A stretch of DNA of 64,000 bases from NCBI GenBank assembly GCA_006969745.1, contig CP030886.1, positions 2,205,234-2,269,233 of the forward strand. Reading direction: 5' to 3'. Position 1 is the first letter of the stretch, and every line of letters begins with the position of its first letter. Both the position numbers and the translations under genes were made by a program. Below are positions 1 through 8,761 of this stretch, in pieces. This DNA is from Cytophagaceae bacterium (GTDB lineage: Bacteria; Bacteroidota; Bacteroidia; Cytophagales; Cyclobacteriaceae). Under the pieces are notes generated by a model. The model had not been told where the DNA came from, did not search any database, and worked only from the letters and a program-made list of their open reading frames with translations.

Positions 1-204
1 ATCGCTATAATCGTTGGTAGCGCCCTCGGATACCTAATTTCAGACATGGTTTTAGGGATGATCTATCGGTATTATGTTTCTATATCTCCGCTCACAAGTC
101 TGATCTGCGGTTTGTTTATTTCTATTATGGCAGTAATAATTATTACACTATCTGTAATGGCTCCAGCCAGAGCCAACCCTGTAGTTGGGTTGAGAGACGA
201 TTAA
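1..204 (+). CDS. FtsX-like ABC transporter permease, C-terminal fragment (cut by window edge)
   Basis: Frame 1 is open from the first base to a TAA at 202-204. The 67 visible residues contain two hydrophobic segments and end in a NPVVGLRDD tail. That tail matches the NP-(V/A)-x-x-L-(R/K) ending of MacB/FtsX permeases, including the three complete ones later in this window. By family, this would be the last transmembrane helices of an inner-membrane permease that couples ATP hydrolysis to movement of substrates or signals in the periplasm. The start and most of the gene lie outside the window, so substrate and partners cannot be judged. Confidence 0.75.
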   Translation: MAIIVGSALGYLISDMVLGMIYRYYVSISPLTSLICGLFISIMAVIIITLSVMAPARANPVVGLRDD

Positions 205-223
205 AGTTTAAGCTGAGAGAGGC

Positions 224-394
224 TTATTGAATGCCTCCCTTTGCCACAATTTTGCGTTGAATCTCTAACGCTTGTTTTTGTCTTTCCATACTTTCAGCAG
301 GGTTAGCCTTCGAAAGTATATAAGCTTCGTGCATCAGTCTGTCATATTGTTTTTGGAGAGATGATACATTGGACTTTTTGAAGAATCGTAACAT
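224..394 (-). CDS. small Lacal_2735/DUF6435-like protein
   Basis: This is a 56-residue protein when started at the internal ATG at 394, giving MLRFFKKSNVSSLQKQYDRL. An upstream in-frame ATG at 439 would add 15 residues, but the MxxFFKKS start is typical of this family of short Bacteroidota proteins. The family has a basic start followed by a helical Leu/Gln/Lys-rich body with a LxxxAYxLSxxNP segment. The function is unknown. It converges on the 3' end of the permease to its left and is divergent from glnS. Family naming is from memory of the pattern. Confidence 0.6.
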   Translation of the reverse strand: MLRFFKKSNVSSLQKQYDRLMHEAYILSKANPAESMERQKQALEIQRKIVAKGGIQ

Positions 395-529
395 AAAGGT
401 TCGTTTAAAATAGTTGGTGATAAAAAGATCTACTTGCACTTAGATGGCATCCATTTAGAGAAACTTGTGTCGCTCATTCAAATGAATCTATGATATCGAT
501 GAAACATAGATTTTAACTGATCATTGCCC

Positions 530-537
530 TACTTTTG
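530..537 (+). promoter_or_regulatory. candidate -7 box of the glnS promoter
   Basis: The sequence tacttttg fits the Bacteroidota -7 consensus TAnnTTTG exactly and lies 17 bp before the glnS ATG. No clear TTTG or TTG was found at the expected -33 distance, so the call rests on one element. Confidence 0.4.
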
Positions 538-554
538 CACACTAATTACAAACT

Positions 555-2216
555 ATGGACGAGGCTAAAAAATCTTTGAATTTCATTGAACAAATGATCG
601 AGAAGGATCTAAAGGAGGGCAAGCATGATTCGATCGTCACTCGATTTCCTCCCGAACCCAACGGGTACCTTCACATAGGTCATGCTAAGTCCATCTGTTT
701 AAACTTCGGTCTGGCAGAGAAGTACAAAGGCAAGTGTAATCTACGTTTCGACGACACCAATCCTGAAAAAGAGGAGACGGAATATGTAGAATCAATTAAG
801 GCTAACATAAAGTGGCTTGGATTCGATTGGGAAGACCGAGAGTATTATGCTTCAGACTATTTCGAGCAGTTATATGAAATGGCAGTGAAGCTCATCAAAA
901 AGGGATCAGCCTATGTAGATGACCTTTCGCAAGAAGAGTTCAACAAGCTGAAAGGAACGCCAACACAACCAGGCAAGCCAAGTCCATTCAGGGACAGATC
1001 GGTAGAAGAAAACCTCGATTTATTTGCCCGTATGAGGTCAGGGGAGTTTGGTAATGGTGAAAAAGTATTGCGAGCTAAGATTGATCTCAGCTCTCCAAAC
1101 ATGCACATGAGAGATCCAATTTTGTATCGAATCAAACAATTACCTCATCATCGGACGGGCTATCAATGGTGCATCTATCCCACATATGATTTTGCACATG
1201 GTCAGTCAGACTCTATTGAGAATGTCACACATTCACTATGCACATTGGAATTTGAGGTGCATCGACCATTATACGAATGGCTAATCGAGGAATTAGAAAT
1301 TTATCCATCCAAGCAGACAGAGTTTGCACGGCTAAATCTAGGCTACACAATAGTGAGCAAACGAAGCTTGCGAGAGTTGGTAGAGCTTGGTCATGTCAAT
1401 GGTTGGGATGATCCGAGAATGCCCACGATCTCAGGGATCAAAAGAAGGGGATTTACACCTGCTTCCATTCGCAAATTTGCAGACACCATAGGTGTTGCGA
1501 GAAGAAATGGGATCACCGACATTGCACTGCTGGAGCATGCAGTAAGAGAGGACCTGAATGCAACCACTAATCGTGTGTTTGGAATCATGAATCCGCTGAA
1601 AGTAATCATAACTAACTGGCCGGAAGACAAGACCGAGATGATGACTGCCGTGAATAATCCTGGTGATGAGTCGGCGGGTACGCGTGAGATGCCTTTCACA
1701 AGAGAAGTCTATGTGGATCAAGCCGACTTCATGGAAGATCCACCAAGTCCAAAAAAATGGTATCGACTTGGACCTGACCGTGAAGTAAGGTTGAAATTTG
1801 GCTACATCATCAAATGCACAGGCTACAAGAAAGCAGACGATGGAACCATTGAGGAACTCTATGCAGAGTACGATCCGGAAACCAGAAGTGGTCAAGACAC
1901 AAGTGGTAAGAAGGTGAAAGGAACACTTGGATGGGTTTCCGTACCACATGCAGTAAATGCTGAAATAAGAGAATATGATCGATTGTTTAAGACTGAAAAC
2001 CTGAACGCAATTGAAGATGATTTTAAGAATCACCTAAACCCGGATTCTCTAACCATAAATACGAAGGCCGTGCTTGAGCCATCTCTGAAGGATGCTAAAG
2101 TAGGAGACCAAATGCAGTTTGAGCGTATAGGCTACTTCAGAGTGGATGAAGATTCTACCTCCGAGAACCTGGTTTTCAACAGAACAATAACATTGAGAGA
2201 TAATTGGACGAAATAA
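555..2216 (+). CDS. glnS: glutamine--tRNA ligase
   Basis: GlnRS charges tRNA-Gln with glutamine in the cytoplasm. The 553-residue length is normal for bacterial GlnRS. The class I signature is clear: FPPEPNGYLHIGHAKS at about residues 31-46 with the HIGH box at 40-43, RFDDTNPEKE shortly after, and a VSKRSL block near residue 268 in the KMSKS position. LGYTIVSKR and DDPRMPTI are typical GlnRS stretches. The C-terminal part, with YxEYDPxTxSG and KGTLGWVS, is the two-barrel anticodon-binding region. The ATG at 555 gives a normal N-terminus. The next gene starts within 3 bp, suggesting co-transcription. Confidence 0.97.
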   Translation: MDEAKKSLNFIEQMIEKDLKEGKHDSIVTRFPPEPNGYLHIGHAKSICLNFGLAEKYKGKCNLRFDDTNPEKEETEYVESIKANIKWLGFDWEDREYYASDYFEQLYEMAVKLIKKGSAYVDDLSQEEFNKLKGTPTQPGKPSPFRDRSVEENLDLFARMRSGEFGNGEKVLRAKIDLSSPNMHMRDPILYRIKQLPHHRTGYQWCIYPTYDFAHGQSDSIENVTHSLCTLEFEVHRPLYEWLIEELEIYPSKQTEFARLNLGYTIVSKRSLRELVELGHVNGWDDPRMPTISGIKRRGFTPASIRKFADTIGVARRNGITDIALLEHAVREDLNATTNRVFGIMNPLKVIITNWPEDKTEMMTAVNNPGDESAGTREMPFTREVYVDQADFMEDPPSPKKWYRLGPDREVRLKFGYIIKCTGYKKADDGTIEELYAEYDPETRSGQDTSGKKVKGTLGWVSVPHAVNAEIREYDRLFKTENLNAIEDDFKNHLNPDSLTINTKAVLEPSLKDAKVGDQMQFERIGYFRVDEDSTSENLVFNRTITLRDNWTK

Positions 2217-2218
2217 AA

Positions 2219-2719
2219 TTGAAAAATCACTTATTTATCATTCTAATGGTTGTCTCCATTTCCTCTCACGCTCAGGATACCTTTGAGACGCTGGAAAATG
2301 CTACGTATGCTATTAGTTATCCAGGCACCTGGGAATTGAACCAATCGGGTCAAATGGGAATGTCATTTGCACTTTTTTCACCAGTGAAGTTCGAAGGAGA
2401 TCAATTTCGAGAAAATGTGAACCTTGTAATTCAAGATGTTTCCAGTCACAATCTTGATCTCACCGGTTTTGTTAATCTTTCTGAAAATCAGATTAAAACC
2501 ATGATCCAGGATGGTGAAATTCTTGAAAGCGAAAAGGGAGATGATTCTCATAAGCTGGTCTATTCTGGCACCATGGGTCAGTTCAAACTAAAGTTTAAAC
2601 AATACTATTGGGTTAAGGACGGCAGTGCATACATTCTGACTTTCACAGCCGAGCAATCAGAATTTGACAATTACAACGAAATAGCTAGACAGATAATGGA
2701 TAGCTTCCAAATCAAATGA
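2219..2719 (+). CDS. secreted PsbP/DcrB-like protein
   Basis: About 166 residues with an N-terminal signal peptide that ends near SSHAQ. The TTG at 2219 (MKNHLFIILMVV) gives the better signal peptide and starts 2 bp after the glnS stop; a TTG at 2204 is possible but would overlap glnS. The body has a YAISYPGTWELN start, a central VNLVIQDVS strand and a final FDNYNEIARQIMDSFQI helix. This order resembles the PsbP/DcrB-like fold (DUF1795 type) seen in exported proteins. No enzyme motif is visible. It overlaps the MOSC gene by 4 bp. Family placement is by pattern only. Confidence 0.7.
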   Translation: MKNHLFIILMVVSISSHAQDTFETLENATYAISYPGTWELNQSGQMGMSFALFSPVKFEGDQFRENVNLVIQDVSSHNLDLTGFVNLSENQIKTMIQDGEILESEKGDDSHKLVYSGTMGQFKLKFKQYYWVKDGSAYILTFTAEQSEFDNYNEIARQIMDSFQIK

Positions 2720-3510
2720 AAGTAACTGGCCTTTATATCTATCCTATAAAGTCATTGCAGGGAATCTCGATGCAAGAGGCGGAAGTTTTAGAAAGAGGAT
2801 TTAAGCATGACAGACGCTGGATGCTCGTGAATGAAGCAAATCTGCTTATCACTCAGCGTACACATCCACACCTCTCTCAGATTAGTATTGCTTTGACCGA
2901 CAATAATATCGTTGCCTCCCATAAGAATTTGCCGGACCTGGAGATTCCATTGAAATTGGAAGGTGAAGATCACATTCGAGTCACAGTTTGGGATGATCAG
3001 GTGAATGCACTTGAAGCTTCGACAGCTATCAACGAATGGTTTTCAAAAATAGCTGGTGAGTCGTGCAAACTTGCTTTTATGCCAGAGGATGCCTCGCGAC
3101 CAGTGAATCCCAAGCGCGCAATCAATGGCGAAAATGTGAGCTTCGCGGATGGATATCCCTACTTGATTATTGGTCAAGATTCCCTTGATGATCTCAATTC
3201 CAGAATGGATGTAGATATACCTATGCATCGATTTCGGCCAAACATCGTGGTGGAAGGCAGCAAAGCATACGAGGAAGATGAGTGGAACGATATTCAAATT
3301 GGGGAGGTAAAGTTTCATGTGACACACCCATGTAAGAGATGTGTGTTTACTACCATCGATCAGGAAACAGGCAAAAAAGGACTAGAGCCAATGAAGACAC
3401 TTGCAACCTACCGTAGGGAAGGTAAAGAGGTGATCTTTGGTGTTAATTCACTGGCGCTTTATGAAGGTAGAATTAAGGTTGGGGATGAGATCGATTTGAT
3501 CAATGAATAA
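2716..3510 (+). CDS. YcbX-like MOSC domain protein
   Basis: A 264-residue protein with an N-terminal MOSC beta-barrel domain (MKVTGLYIYPIKSLQGI, then GFKHDRRWMLV) and a C-terminal MOSC domain. The stretch HPCKRCVFTTID at about residues 205-216 matches the conserved Cys region of YcbX/mARC-type proteins, where the Cys binds the molybdenum cofactor. Members reduce N-hydroxylated compounds using electrons from a partner. The usual C-terminal 2Fe-2S ferredoxin domain of E. coli YcbX is absent, so an external electron donor would be needed. The start overlaps the previous gene as ATGA, indicating translational coupling. Confidence 0.88.
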   Translation: MKVTGLYIYPIKSLQGISMQEAEVLERGFKHDRRWMLVNEANLLITQRTHPHLSQISIALTDNNIVASHKNLPDLEIPLKLEGEDHIRVTVWDDQVNALEASTAINEWFSKIAGESCKLAFMPEDASRPVNPKRAINGENVSFADGYPYLIIGQDSLDDLNSRMDVDIPMHRFRPNIVVEGSKAYEEDEWNDIQIGEVKFHVTHPCKRCVFTTIDQETGKKGLEPMKTLATYRREGKEVIFGVNSLALYEGRIKVGDEIDLINE

Positions 3511-3513
3511 AAC

Positions 3514-4311
3514 TTATTTGATTTGGAAATGAATATGATCATCATGTCTAACAGCCTGACATCCATGAAATCTAATTTTATTCTCCCTATCAAATCCCCA
3601 CCTTTGTTTTAGGTGAGGTTCTATGAAAATTTTAGAAATGTCAGATTTAGCCAGGAGCTCATTTATAATAAAACTAGTACGTTCTTGATCAACTACATAT
3701 TGCTCCGAGTCCCATTTAGGGATAAGATTACCAATAAAACCGTATTGCCAATAACCTTGCTTTTGGCATATATCTGGATAATTAATTTCTGTCTCCATGG
3801 GTGATTCATAAACACCATAGCCTATAATTGATGGGGCCGAATTTGATCTTTCGCCTCTTTTAAAATAACTAAAAGCCAAGTCAAGTTTTTTCCCATCATC
3901 ATGACTAAGATGTGGGGGTAATGGGAATCCTCTAAAGAATGGAAAATTGGCATCCAAATAGTTGATTTTTGAGCCAGGGTATTCCTCTGAAAACTGATTT
4001 GCTATCTCAATAGATATGTCCTTCAGTTCAGTATTAACATAGTGTCGATTCAGAGCAATTGTCCAAAATGTCAGAGGTCTAAGTTTTCCAAAAATTGGCA
4101 ATGGGCGCCTATCTCCCAATTGCGAAAGCAAAGGGATTAATAAAAACGTTGACACTAAATAGATGACGAAGAAAGTAGCAAGTGATTTAGCAACACTTAA
4201 TTGCAACTTCCTTTTAGATATTAAGCATATCAAATAGACAATTCCACCTACTTGAGTAAGAGTTGTCAGAATGACAACAACCAGGAAATGAATAAAAACC
4301 CTTATAACCAA
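3514..4311 (-). CDS. membrane-anchored MepA/LAS-type metallopeptidase candidate
   Basis: 265 residues with two N-terminal membrane segments (about 5-32 and 40-63) followed by a periplasmic domain. Two motifs recall the LAS peptidase fold of penicillin-insensitive murein endopeptidase MepA. SHDDGKKLDLAF fits S-H-x-x-G-x-x-x-D, which provides the His and Asp zinc ligands, and the C-terminal RHDDHIHFQIK fits the D-H-x-H ligand loop. By family it would cut peptidoglycan cross-links near the inner membrane. MepA is normally soluble and periplasmic, so the membrane anchor is unusual. The sequence between motifs is divergent, so the activity is inferred. It converges on the MOSC gene with a 3-bp gap. 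Confidence 0.6.
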   Translation of the reverse strand: MVIRVFIHFLVVVILTTLTQVGGIVYLICLISKRKLQLSVAKSLATFFVIYLVSTFLLIPLLSQLGDRRPLPIFGKLRPLTFWTIALNRHYVNTELKDISIEIANQFSEEYPGSKINYLDANFPFFRGFPLPPHLSHDDGKKLDLAFSYFKRGERSNSAPSIIGYGVYESPMETEINYPDICQKQGYWQYGFIGNLIPKWDSEQYVVDQERTSFIINELLAKSDISKIFIEPHLKQRWGFDRENKIRFHGCQAVRHDDHIHFQIK

Positions 4312-4317
4312 TTTGGT

Positions 4318-5031
4318 TCAGTTTCTTAAACTCCAGACTTCAAATAGCGGCTCACCACGGCTGTTCTTACCGGAATGCTGCCAATCACCATCCTTCAGCT
4401 CATAATTAAACTCCAGGCTCGCACCTACTCGGCTATTGTCTCTGGAAAAGAACTCAATATTTTCTGTGTACTTACCATCGACTGTTGTGTAAGTACCGCC
4501 ACCAGTACCCATAAACTGTCGGGTCTCCACATTATAGGCAATCCATTGAAAACGAGTGCCAGAAAGAATCTTCATGGTCTTTCTGGGACGGAAAATATCG
4601 ATCATCTGAAGGTCACCATTTCTCCTCCGTCCTGAAATCAACCAAGCTCCAGCCAATTCGCCGGGATCTCCATTATCCACACGAGTTGCCCAATTATCCA
4701 TCCCCACTATTCGCATTTTATTGGTACCATCCCATTCAATATCGAATGAAACTTGTGTGCCAACTTTCTCAGGATTTTCAGAATTGAATTCTGCCACTTC
4801 CGTCATAGTATTTCCGTTGAGTTTCCAGGTCCCTCCATTCGTTTTTACAAAATCCCCACTTTCCGCATCAAACCATGCAGCAGCCTGATATCCTTCAGTA
4901 AATGTGACCACACCTTTTAATTCTTGCCCTTCTTCACCTACTTCTGTCCATTCCCATGCTCCAATTAGGTTTTGGGCATCCGTTGTTTGCACAAGCAAAG
5001 CACAAATTGAAATAAGAAAAACTCTAAACAT
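4318..5031 (-). CDS. secreted two-repeat lipocalin-like protein
   Basis: 237 residues with a signal peptide ending at TTDAQ. The mature part has two similar halves. The first begins LIGAWEWTEV and the second LAGAWLISGRR. Each half contains a GGTW/GGTY strand, an E-x-x-E/N-F turn and a VG-x-x-x-x-F strand (VGTQVSFDIEW and VGASLEFNYEL). This suggests an internally duplicated beta-barrel or sandwich, as in lipocalin-like secreted proteins of Bacteroidota. No catalytic residues are recognised. It lies 6 bp upstream of the LAS-type peptidase on the same strand and may share its transcript. Confidence 0.65.
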   Translation of the reverse strand: MFRVFLISICALLVQTTDAQNLIGAWEWTEVGEEGQELKGVVTFTEGYQAAAWFDAESGDFVKTNGGTWKLNGNTMTEVAEFNSENPEKVGTQVSFDIEWDGTNKMRIVGMDNWATRVDNGDPGELAGAWLISGRRRNGDLQMIDIFRPRKTMKILSGTRFQWIAYNVETRQFMGTGGGTYTTVDGKYTENIEFFSRDNSRVGASLEFNYELKDGDWQHSGKNSRGEPLFEVWSLRN

Positions 5032-5154
5032 AGCTTCAGTTTGGTTTATTACAACTACAAGATAAATAATTGACCGAATTCATTGATTTCTTTGGTTAAT
5101 AAGGGTTCAAAAACCACTGAGGTGTTTTAACAGTGAAACCAACCGAATGACTCA

Positions 5155-6315
5155 ATGAGCAGGCTTCTATTATCCTTAAGGCAATTAGTATTATCTGCAT
5201 TTATTTTATTGACCATTGCTTGTGGTTCTGACGATTCTGCAGAAGTGCCGGTTCTGACAACTCTTAACATTGTATCTTCAAATGGGAGTTGGTTAGATGT
5301 CGTAATTCCGGAGACCACCAAGTTGGCGGTTGAGGGAGTCAATCAATTTGGCAATAGCATCCGAATAGATTCAGAAGTAACATGGAGTGCCAACAATAAT
5401 AATGTGAGCATTGATTCAGAAGGCAATGTTACGGCGTTGATAATAGGCACTTCAGTGATTACCGCGCGTGTGGAAGATGTTGAAGGTTCATTCGAAATTG
5501 AGGTTTGGGATAGTTCGGCTCCACGCACTGATATTTATGTAAGTGATGCAGGCAACTTTGATAGTCCACCGTGGCAAATCCTCATTTTTGATTCAAATGG
5601 GGAGAATCCTCGAGTCTTCACGGATGATCGTGTCTCATGGCCTCAAGACATTGTGATTCTTGAAGATCAGGAGGTGGTATTGGTTTCCAATTTAAATACA
5701 GGAAACATCACTAAATACGACATCAACTCCGGTGAGTTTGTTTCAAATTTTGCATCAGGCATAAGTGGACCTACTCGCATGAAAATAGGGCCGGATGGAT
5801 TGCTTTATGTATTGCAATGGAGTGGAAACGGCCTGGTAAAGAGGTATGAGCTGGATGGCACTTTTGTTGATGATTTTACAAGTATTGGAGTGAACCAAAG
5901 CATAGGAATGGATTGGGATGGTAGCGGTAACTTGTATGTTTCATCATTTAATGGTGCTAATATTCGAAAATTTGATACAAGTGGTAATGATCAAGGACTA
6001 TTTGTAAGCAGCAATCTCACTGGGCCGACCGACATCTGGTTTGATGGTGATGATCTTATAGTGAACGATTGGTCAGGAGGAGTCATTAGAAAGTTTGATA
6101 ATAATGGATCCTTCGTTGAAGATATAGCAACAGGACTCGGTCAGGTTGAAGGTGTTGCTATTTTTGATAATGGAAATTTCATTGTAGGAAATGGAGCTGA
6201 TGCCACAGTAAAAATGTACAGTGCATCAGGAAACTTCATTAAAGACCTTGTTCTGGCTGGTGCCGGTGGACTAATAAAGCCAAATGCACTTACGATCAGA
6301 AAAGTAAATCAATAG
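5155..6315 (+). CDS. beta-propeller lipoprotein with Ig-like (BIG2) domain
   Basis: 386 residues with a lipoprotein signal (LLTIACGSDD, Cys23). After it comes a bacterial Ig-like BIG2-type domain at about 35-118, with the signature pattern VTWSANNNNVSIDSEGNVTAL and a final ITARVEDVEGSFEIEV. The rest is a six-bladed propeller of the NHL/SMP-30 kind, with repeated units such as ITKYD, VKRYELDGTF, IRKFDTSGN and IRKFDNNGSFVEDI. Such proteins sit on the cell surface or outer membrane and usually bind or scaffold. No enzyme residues were identified. The promoter region is shared with the divergent gene that ends at 4318. Confidence 0.75.
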   Translation: MSRLLLSLRQLVLSAFILLTIACGSDDSAEVPVLTTLNIVSSNGSWLDVVIPETTKLAVEGVNQFGNSIRIDSEVTWSANNNNVSIDSEGNVTALIIGTSVITARVEDVEGSFEIEVWDSSAPRTDIYVSDAGNFDSPPWQILIFDSNGENPRVFTDDRVSWPQDIVILEDQEVVLVSNLNTGNITKYDINSGEFVSNFASGISGPTRMKIGPDGLLYVLQWSGNGLVKRYELDGTFVDDFTSIGVNQSIGMDWDGSGNLYVSSFNGANIRKFDTSGNDQGLFVSSNLTGPTDIWFDGDDLIVNDWSGGVIRKFDNNGSFVEDIATGLGQVEGVAIFDNGNFIVGNGADATVKMYSASGNFIKDLVLAGAGGLIKPNALTIRKVNQ

Positions 6316-6317
6316 GG

Positions 6318-8477
6318 TTATTGTTCGCGTTTACCGGGCACGTATGTTTCCTCAGCTCTGGCTTCCACATCTTCTCGATAGTACGCCACCTCTTTAAATT
6401 GCTGATTTGCATACATTTCAGCCTGATCGTAAAAGTGAGGAGAGTTTGGGTCGCTGCTCTGACCACCTGCCAAAATGGTTTTTGCTTTCACCTGGTCACC
6501 AAATTCAACAACCGCAACAAAACTATTGCCTCGAGTACCGTAGATTTTGTCGGTATCCTGTGAAGATCTCATGCCGTACGCGGCAAGTGCACCCCATCTT
6601 CCGGTTGTCAACCCTACAGGAATACTTGGAGCCTCATCATCAAATTGCAAATCGATAGCACCGTCCACGCGCTGGAAGCGATTGACTTCTCCCCATGGTG
6701 TATTCCAGCTCCCCATGCGGTCTTCAATTTCTGTAATGGCTTTTATAAAAATATCCAGACGTTCTGCCACGGGCAGCTCTATTCCAAAATAGTGGAATCT
6801 ATCCATGCCTGTTAGGTTATCCGGGATTTCAGCATGCAGATACAAATTCATTCCGTAGAAATGAGCGAGTGTCATCCCAACAGACTCCGAGCCAGTGCGC
6901 ATATCCCAGTTTCGTAGTACCTCGATTGGTCCGGCAATACTCACATCAGGTGATTGATCGTATGCAGCTATCAGCCCGGGGATCACTTTCTCAAAAGCTG
7001 GTAAATATGGATCATAGGCCAAATCAATCATCTTGTCGATCGTCATATCATTTGCATCCGCGAGTAAACCAATTGCATGCACTCCTCTGAAGTTTTCAGG
7101 AATGCGTGACATATAGCTTGGATAATCTTCCTTTTTCGGACTGTATTGAGCAGCTGAAGTAAAAGGTGTGGAGTTACAGTTTTGAATCCATCCATTTGGT
7201 GGATTCTTTACAGTGATTGCTTCATCCACCGGGTGAAGTCCTTGCCAATCAGTGGCCGGATTGCTACCATCTACAGGCCTGATGTAGTCAAATTGATCAT
7301 CACGGATTGGGATAAAATTGCCGTGATAGTAGGCGATGTTTCCTTCAGAGTCTGCAAATACGGTATTGTTGGAGGAGTTGGTGCGGATATCCATCATTTC
7401 ATTAAACTCCGCTAGGTTTTTCTTTTTTGAGCGAACAAAAGATTGTTCCAGGGCTTTCACAGGTTCCCACATCATAGCTGTAGCTGTCCACTTTCCATCG
7501 ACTTCATGCGTTATCGGGCCGTGATGTGTCCGATAGATTGGGAAGGTTTTTTCTCGCATAGCTCCATCCTCGAGATATTTGAGTGTCACCTCCTTCACTT
7601 CTACGTTTCTCTCTTCATCTCCGTATTGGTAATACAACCCGTCCTCTTTCTCAATAATGGTTTCCACAAATTCATCTATTACATCGGTATAGGTGGAGGT
7701 GTGCATCCATCCTGTATTTTCGTTGAAGCCTTGATAGACAAAAAACTGGCCCCAGGTGACGGCCCCATAGGCATTCAGACCTTCCTCACTCACCGCATGA
7801 ACCTCGCCTCTGAAATAAAATGAGGTGTGTGGATTAATAAGTAGCATAGCATTTCCTGAGGCAGTTAGATCACCAGAGATTGCAAATCCATTGGAACCTT
7901 TGGGTTCAAGAAGAAAGTCCTCTTCACCGATTTCTTCCGCTACAGTTTTGCCTTCATAAAAAGCCTTGATTCTTCTGGTAGATACACGTTCAATGTCTCC
8001 TCCAATAGAGCCTTCTGTGAAATACATGGTCATCCATGGCTCATACTTTTTGATCACTTTGGGTTCAACTTCCGGGTGTGTGTGCAAGTAATAGTTGATA
8101 CCGTCCGCCCAGGCAGCGCACAATTTCTTTAACCAATCAGGAGCCGATTGATAATATTCCTTCGCTTCATCCTCCGTCATAAAGAGTTTAGCGCGCAGAT
8201 CGCTGTAAATTGCCTCTTCACCTTCTGTCTCAGCCAGCCTTCCGATGGCCCATGTGAAGTTTCGCTCTACTCGACGGAAGTCATCTTCGCATTGTGCATA
8301 AAGTAGCCCGAAGACCGCATCTGCATCTGTTTGACCATAGATATGGGGGACTCCATAGTCATCACGTATGATGGTGACATTGTCAGCTTGAGCTGCCCAC
8401 TTTGCTACTTCAGGGTATGAAGTTTCAGGTGAACATGCAATGAAGGTAAGGAGCAAAAGCGTGAGATATCGATACAT
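6318..8477 (-). CDS. penicillin acylase family lipoprotein (Ntn hydrolase)
   Basis: 719 residues from the ATG at 8477, which gives a good lipoprotein signal (LLLTFIACSPE, Cys15); an upstream ATG at 8525 would bury the signal and is rejected. The N-terminal NVTIIRDDYGVPHIYGQTDADAVFG is the family's alpha-chain start. GSNGFAISG places the nucleophilic Ser at about residue 195, which becomes the N-terminus of the beta chain after self-cleavage. Later WMHTST and NSTPFTSA-like stretches are also usual. Members hydrolyse amide bonds of penicillins, acyl-homoserine lactones or other N-acyl compounds; the substrate here is unknown. It converges on the propeller gene with a 2-bp gap. Confidence 0.9.
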   Translation of the reverse strand: MYRYLTLLLLTFIACSPETSYPEVAKWAAQADNVTIIRDDYGVPHIYGQTDADAVFGLLYAQCEDDFRRVERNFTWAIGRLAETEGEEAIYSDLRAKLFMTEDEAKEYYQSAPDWLKKLCAAWADGINYYLHTHPEVEPKVIKKYEPWMTMYFTEGSIGGDIERVSTRRIKAFYEGKTVAEEIGEEDFLLEPKGSNGFAISGDLTASGNAMLLINPHTSFYFRGEVHAVSEEGLNAYGAVTWGQFFVYQGFNENTGWMHTSTYTDVIDEFVETIIEKEDGLYYQYGDEERNVEVKEVTLKYLEDGAMREKTFPIYRTHHGPITHEVDGKWTATAMMWEPVKALEQSFVRSKKKNLAEFNEMMDIRTNSSNNTVFADSEGNIAYYHGNFIPIRDDQFDYIRPVDGSNPATDWQGLHPVDEAITVKNPPNGWIQNCNSTPFTSAAQYSPKKEDYPSYMSRIPENFRGVHAIGLLADANDMTIDKMIDLAYDPYLPAFEKVIPGLIAAYDQSPDVSIAGPIEVLRNWDMRTGSESVGMTLAHFYGMNLYLHAEIPDNLTGMDRFHYFGIELPVAERLDIFIKAITEIEDRMGSWNTPWGEVNRFQRVDGAIDLQFDDEAPSIPVGLTTGRWGALAAYGMRSSQDTDKIYGTRGNSFVAVVEFGDQVKAKTILAGGQSSDPNSPHFYDQAEMYANQQFKEVAYYREDVEARAEETYVPGKREQ

Positions 8478-8761
8478 AGGTTTGGGTTGAATTAGATTCT
8501 TATCAAATATATCTAATAATTGCACCTTTATAGACCGTGTCCGGGACGTGAAATTTTAAAGCGAGGAGCTTATCTTAACCTGAGTTCGACGTGAGAAGTC
8601 TGAAAATTCCACTTTATAAACGTTGATGGAAGAATTTCGGAATAATTCCTCCCTTGAGGGAGGTTAGGTGGGTGTTTTGTCAAGGTTTTTGTTGGAACTC
8701 AAAAAACAACACATAACCCAAACATGGGAATAATTTCCACTTAGCTTATATCGAACTCATC
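8478..8761. other. intergenic region with a short perfect inverted repeat
   Basis: This 284-bp stretch separates the acylase gene start from the hemC 3' end, both on the minus strand. I see no ORF with coding character. At 8648-8663 there is a perfect 6-bp inverted repeat with a 4-base loop (cctccc-ttga-gggagg), followed by aggttaggtgggtg. It could help end hemC transcription on the minus strand, but there is no adjacent T-run. The G/C-rich block resembles a dispersed intergenic repeat, which would need a whole-genome check. Confidence 0.4.

Noticed and set aside
1431-2033. 200-codon open frame antisense to glnS
   Set aside because: It lies fully inside glnS on the other strand, and glnS is a conserved gene of normal length. 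The antisense product has no recognisable domain.
8648-8670. Terminator for hemC at the cctccc/gggagg hairpin
   Set aside because: Stem only 6 bp and no T-run on the minus strand. Kept only as an intergenic inverted repeat.
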